This document shows positions 60,838 to 64,000 of a DNA stretch of 64,000 bases, in pieces. A program made the position numbers and the translations under genes. The stretch is from NCBI RefSeq assembly GCF_003002025.1, contig NZ_PVZB01000024.1:62001-126000 (forward strand), given 5' to 3'. Under the pieces are notes generated by a model. The model was given only the letters and a program-made list of their open reading frames with translations. It searched no databases and had not been told where the DNA came from. The DNA is from Paraburkholderia sp. BL25I1N1. GTDB taxonomy: Bacteria > Pseudomonadota > Gammaproteobacteria > Burkholderiales > Burkholderiaceae. Every line of letters begins with the position of its first letter. The first letter of the stretch is position 1.

Positions 60838-61143
60838 ATGTACAAACGTCAATACAGGTGGCGCGTGCTGTTTGAATGGGACGAAATCAAAAATCAGATC
60901 AACATTCGCAAACACGGCATTGATTTTCAGGATGCTATCGACGTGTTCAATCACCCGTTACTCACGGCATTGGACCAGCGGGAAGACTACGGCGAAGACC
61001 GTTGGTTCGCGATGGGCTGGATCGCAAACATTGTGGGCGTCGTGGTGTATGTCGAACGGGTTGAGGACGTGATCCGGATCATTTCGGCACGCAAGGCCTC
61101 GCGGCATGAGGTCAAGCACTACAAGCAGCGTGTCTGGCATTGA
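60838..61143 (+). CDS. brnT: BrnT-family ribonuclease toxin
   Basis: This is a type II toxin with the RelE-like BrnT fold. The core FEWDEIKNQINIRKHGIDFQDAIDVFNHPLL and the C-terminal IRIISARKASRHEVKHY are diagnostic. The longest frame (ATG 60838) gives 101 residues. GTG 60865, with AGGTGG upstream and downstream of the putative -10, would give 92 residues starting just before the conserved core and may be the real start. The brnA antitoxin gene follows after 38 bases. Confidence 0.92.
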   Translation: MYKRQYRWRVLFEWDEIKNQINIRKHGIDFQDAIDVFNHPLLTALDQREDYGEDRWFAMGWIANIVGVVVYVERVEDVIRIISARKASRHEVKHYKQRVWH

Positions 61144-61181
61144 CGGGCACTTGGCAGTCAAGCATGAGCAGAGGTGAAATG

Positions 61182-61439
61182 ATGGTTAAAGCATCGGGAA
61201 CAGACTGGAAGCGACTCGCCAAAACAGGCGACGCGCAAATCGATACGAGCGACGTGCCCGAACTCGGCGACGATTTTTTTCAACGCGCCGAGTTGCACGT
61301 TCCGCCGAAACAGGCCGTGACAATGCGTCTGGATGCGGACGTGCTGAACTGGTTCAAGGAGCAGGGCCAAGGTTATCAGACGCGCATCAACAAATTGTTG
61401 CGCGCCTATATGCTGGCGCAGCAGCGGCGGCGTCCGTAG
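61182..61439 (+). CDS. brnA: BrnA-family antitoxin
   Basis: This is an 85-residue antitoxin from ATG 61182, chosen for its distance to GAGGTG (61171-61176); ATG 61179 is nearly equal. The C-terminal ribbon-helix-helix region (QAVTMRLDADVLNWFKEQGQGYQTRINKLLRAYM) is the DNA-binding and dimer domain of BrnA. BrnA neutralises BrnT and represses the operon. The pair lies between the peptide-transport operon and a convergent glycosyltransferase. Confidence 0.93.
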   Translation: MVKASGTDWKRLAKTGDAQIDTSDVPELGDDFFQRAELHVPPKQAVTMRLDADVLNWFKEQGQGYQTRINKLLRAYMLAQQRRRP

Positions 61440-61509
61440 GCCGCACTTCGTTGATGCCCGGTGTCAGAGATGCCGCGCGCAGGCCCCGGGCCTCAGCGCG
61501 GTGTGGCCG

Positions 61510-63315
61510 TTAGAAACCGCCGTCGCGCAGTGCGCCGGTCACGTCTTCGACCAGCGGCGCCCAATCCCCCAGCATCGGTTGACGGAACAACCTCATCCCC
61601 GGATACCACGGTGAGTCGTTGCGTGCTTCCAGCCAGCGCCAGTCAGAATTGGCGGGCAACATCAACCACACCGGCTTGCCCAACGCCGCCGCCAGATGCG
61701 CGACGCCAGTGTCCACGGCGATCACCAGAACGAGGTTCATGATCAAGGCGGCCGTGTCTTCGAAACTGTGCAGGTCGGCGGTGAAGTCGTGCGCACGGAA
61801 TGCCGGCGGCGCGTCGGCCAGTTGGGCATGCGCCGGGCCTTTTTGCAGCGCGTACCAGGCAATGTTGTCCAATTCGCTGAGCGCGCTCAGGTCGGCTAGC
61901 GGCATCGACCGGTAGCGGTCGTTGCCGAATGTGGGACTGCCGGCCCAGACCAGTCCCACTTTGCGCTTCGACTTGTCGGTCGCGCCGAGCCGTTTGCGCC
62001 ATGCCTTGATCTTCGCTTTGTCGGCGAACAGGTAGGGCACCTCTGCGGGAATGTCGGCGACATCCATGCCGATACACGACGGCACGCTCATCATGGGCAC
62101 CCAGAAATCGTATTCACCGTCGGGTTTGCCGCTGAATGCGCGGTGCACGCCCGCGATGCGTCCGACCAAAGGCAGCAGCGGCTCGCGCACGCACAGGTCG
62201 ACCGTCGCACCGCGCTGGGCGAGCACGCTTGCAAAGCGCAGGAACTGGAAGTGGTCGCCGAAACCCTGCTCGCCGACCAGCAGCAGACGACGCCCCTCGA
62301 GCGGCTCGCCACGCCATTCAGCGACGCCCGCCACCGCGATCGCGTCGTAGTCGCTCTTGCGCCAGCGCAGTGCGAATTCAGCCCAGCCTTGTCGATAGTC
62401 GCCGCGCTTGAGCAACAGCCACGCGAGATTCTGATGCGCGTCCGCGTAGTGCGGGTCGAGTGCGAGCGCCCGGCGATAGAAGCCTTCCTCTTCGTCCAGC
62501 CGGCCTTGCGCACCGAGCGATCCACCCAAACACACCAGGTGAGTCGGAATCGGTTTGAGTGCGACCGCGCGCCGGTAATGCGCTTCAGCACCCGCGTAGT
62601 CGCCGAGCTTACCGATCAGGCTGCCCAGATTAATGTGCGCCTCCACGTAATTCGCGCGCAGCGAGAGGGCCCGCTCGAAGCTGGCGATTGCCGCGCCGTG
62701 ATCGCCTCGCGCTTTGTGCGCATTGCCCACGTTGAAGTGCGCTTCCGCCGACGTCGGCTCGAGCGACAAGACTTCGTGATAGCACACCAGGGCTTCGTCG
62801 AAACGCGCGAGCTTGCTGAGCGCCGTGCCGAGATTCAGACGCGCGTCGAGTAGCGTGGGGTTCGAGGCCAGCGCCAACCGGTACTGTTCGATCGCTTCGT
62901 TGAAGTCACCTTGTGCTTGCAGTGCGACGCCGAGGTTGTTGCGCGCATCGGCGAAATCCGGCTGGATTTGCAGCGCCTGGTCGTAGCAGATCATTGCTTC
63001 GTCGAGATGACCGAGTGCGGCGGCCACGAGTCCCCGGTTGCTCCAGCAGGCGGCGTCGTGACGGTCGAGTTTGAGCGCGCGGCTCATCAAGCTGGCGGCC
63101 GTGTCATGATCGCCGCGCTGGAATTGCAGCACGCCGAAGTAGTGGAGCGCGCCCGTATGGCCGGGATCGAGCGTGAGGGCTTCGCGATAGAGGGATTCGG
63201 CGGCGTCGAGCCGGCCGGTTTGATGCGCTTCGAGCGCGGCGTCGATCAATGAGGCGAGGTAAGCGGTGTGCGGCGGTTCGGTACGCGCGCGATCAGGCTG
63301 GGATCGATGTTCCAT
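61510..63315 (-). CDS. TPR-repeat glycosyltransferase
   Basis: From ATG 63315 this is a 601-residue protein. Residues about 20-330 hold roughly nine 34-residue TPR units (for example AESLYREALTLDPGHTGALHYFG, ARNNLGVALQAQGDFNEAIEQY). The C-terminal ~240 residues (GRRLLLVGEQGFGDHFQFLRFASVLAQRGATVDLCV ... VIAVDTGVAHLAAALGKPVWLMLP) resemble glycosyltransferases of the heptosyltransferase-like GT-B fold. Such TPR fusions in Burkholderia often occur near flagellar or surface-glycan genes and may modify protein or glycan; the target is unknown. Confidence 0.9.
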   Translation of the reverse strand: MEHRSQPDRARTEPPHTAYLASLIDAALEAHQTGRLDAAESLYREALTLDPGHTGALHYFGVLQFQRGDHDTAASLMSRALKLDRHDAACWSNRGLVAAALGHLDEAMICYDQALQIQPDFADARNNLGVALQAQGDFNEAIEQYRLALASNPTLLDARLNLGTALSKLARFDEALVCYHEVLSLEPTSAEAHFNVGNAHKARGDHGAAIASFERALSLRANYVEAHINLGSLIGKLGDYAGAEAHYRRAVALKPIPTHLVCLGGSLGAQGRLDEEEGFYRRALALDPHYADAHQNLAWLLLKRGDYRQGWAEFALRWRKSDYDAIAVAGVAEWRGEPLEGRRLLLVGEQGFGDHFQFLRFASVLAQRGATVDLCVREPLLPLVGRIAGVHRAFSGKPDGEYDFWVPMMSVPSCIGMDVADIPAEVPYLFADKAKIKAWRKRLGATDKSKRKVGLVWAGSPTFGNDRYRSMPLADLSALSELDNIAWYALQKGPAHAQLADAPPAFRAHDFTADLHSFEDTAALIMNLVLVIAVDTGVAHLAAALGKPVWLMLPANSDWRWLEARNDSPWYPGMRLFRQPMLGDWAPLVEDVTGALRDGGF

Positions 63316-63336
63316 GGAAACCTGCGGGAGAGCGTC

Positions 63337-63361
63337 GGCGGTGCGCGCTGCGCGCACCGCC
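63337..63361 (-). other. Leader hairpin of the TPR glycosyltransferase
   Basis: The arms GGCGGTGCGCG and CGCGCACCGCC pair perfectly over 11 bp around CTG. It lies 22 bases upstream of the gene start on the minus strand, within the likely 5' leader. Confidence 0.55.
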
Positions 63362-63530
63362 GCGTGTGGATGGGAGAGCGTCCAGCATCGTATGGTCGCC
63401 CCCCATTTCCCGACGATCGGACGCATCCTAATTCGGTCGCATCCAGGCGTTCCAGTGAGTCCATTTCACTAACGTATCGCAGAGCGGTCCGACGATACGT
63501 CGGTGTTTCTCGACATCCGTGGTATGAGTC

Positions 63531-64000
63531 CTACAGAAACATCAGGAAATTCAGCAGCAAGATATTCACGATCAGCAAGGTCAGCGCAGTGGGAATCTGC
63601 ACTTTGATCACCGCGTTCTTGTCCGGCAGTTCCAGCAGCGCGGCCGGCACCATGTTGAAGTTCGCGGCCATCGGCGTCATCAGCGTGCCGCAGTAGCCGG
63701 AGAACATGCCGATCGCGACCATCACGGCCGGGTTGCCGTGAAACACGCCCACCAGAATCGGCACGCCCACGCCGCCCGTCATCACGGGGAACGCGGCGAA
63801 GCCGTTGCCCATCACCATGGTGAAGAGCGCCATGCCGATGCAGTACACGGCCACCGCAATGAAGCGGTAGTCGAGGCTGATGTACGCCGTGGTCACGTGC
63901 GCGACGGCCTTGCCGACGCCCGCATCCGAGAACACGAGACCGAGCATGCCAAGCATCTGCGGCAGCACGGCGGCCCACGACAGCGCGTCGACGAGGCGGC
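63531..64000 (-). CDS. DUF979-family membrane protein (5' truncated by window)
   Basis: The frame is open from the window end (visible start RLVDALSWAA) to TAG 63531-63533, giving about 156 residues of a family usually near 300. Hydrophobic stretches (FIAVAVYCIGMALFTMVMG, PILVGVFHGNPAVMVAIGMF, TALTLLIVNILLLNFLMFL) and YCGTLMTPMAANFNMVPAALLELPD match DUF979, which usually pairs with DUF969 and is thought to be a permease. The missing 5' part lies beyond 64000. Confidence 0.88.
   Translation of the reverse strand, partial: RLVDALSWAAVLPQMLGMLGLVFSDAGVGKAVAHVTTAYISLDYRFIAVAVYCIGMALFTMVMGNGFAAFPVMTGGVGVPILVGVFHGNPAVMVAIGMFSGYCGTLMTPMAANFNMVPAALLELPDKNAVIKVQIPTALTLLIVNILLLNFLMFL

Noticed and set aside
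61461..61742. 93-codon plus-strand frame overlapping the TPR glycosyltransferase end
   Set aside because: It is Pro/Arg-rich antisense sequence without a start signal.
1..64000. CRISPR arrays, tRNA/rRNA genes, insertion sequences
   Set aside because: No regularly spaced repeats, tRNA-like cloverleafs, rRNA sequence or transposase genes were recognised on reading.

Overview
The window is GC-rich (third codon positions are mostly G or C). Gene order and protein sequences point to a Burkholderiaceae chromosome, most likely Paraburkholderia or a close relative. The signs are flagellar genes split into two divergent blocks, Pro/Ala-rich extensions on FlhF, FlgA, FliI and FliK, the ahcY-metF neighbourhood with an SAH riboswitch, and the DUF979 permease. 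This is inference from recognised families, not from a database search.

Layout. (1) 1-5.6 kb: 3' part of flhA, then flhF, flhG and fliA on the plus strand. (2) 5.6-9.2 kb, minus strand: a hicAB toxin-antitoxin pair, then flgN, flgM and flgA. (3) 9.4-17.2 kb, plus: flgBCDEFGHIJ (rod, hook, rings). (4) 17.4-21.7 kb, plus: a YcgR-type flagellar brake, then flgK and flgL. (5) 21.8-23.4 kb, minus: an AT-richer cassette of a PAAR protein, a Tae4-like T6SS amidase and a three-helix membrane protein, set between flgL and fliR. (6) 23.8-28.4 kb, minus: fliLMNOPQR. (7) 28.9-36.0 kb, minus: fliFGHIJK. (8) 36.3-39.5 kb, plus: fliE, fliS, fliT, a second FliK-like protein and a stand-alone FlhB C-terminal-like protein. 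(9) 39.5-44.6 kb: coniferyl-aldehyde-type dehydrogenase and AidB-like protein (minus), divergent from a GMC oxidoreductase. (10) 44.8-48.5 kb: DUF937/OmpA protein, LysR regulator, family-2 glycosyltransferase. (11) 48.6-51.6 kb: SAH riboswitch, ahcY, small membrane protein, metF (methyl cycle). (12) 51.8-60.7 kb: peptide ABC transporter with two tandem binding proteins (dppA-like x2, dppBCDF) and a TraB/GumN protein. (13) 60.8-64 kb: brnTA toxin-antitoxin, a TPR glycosyltransferase, and the 3' part of a DUF979 membrane protein.

Regulation read from the sequence: four sigma-28-like promoters (flgM, ycgR, flgK, fliS) fit a class III flagellar hierarchy governed by FliA and FlgM. A shared GAATAG-N16-T...TTCG element lies in both divergent flagellar intergenic regions (flgA/flgB and fliF/fliE) and is a candidate master-regulator box. 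Also visible are an SAH riboswitch before ahcY, a LysR palindrome, a near-consensus sigma-70 promoter before the first dppA, and a terminator-like hairpin between the second dppA and dppB that could set the ratio of binding protein to permease.

The most interesting items are the T6SS effector cassette with a membrane protein where the immunity gene should be, the FlhG homologue lacking both Walker A lysines, the FliK2/FlhB-C-like pair, a beta-rich module shared by FlgE, FlgK and FlgL, and the duplicated P1 3' strand plus short ORF downstream of the SAH riboswitch.
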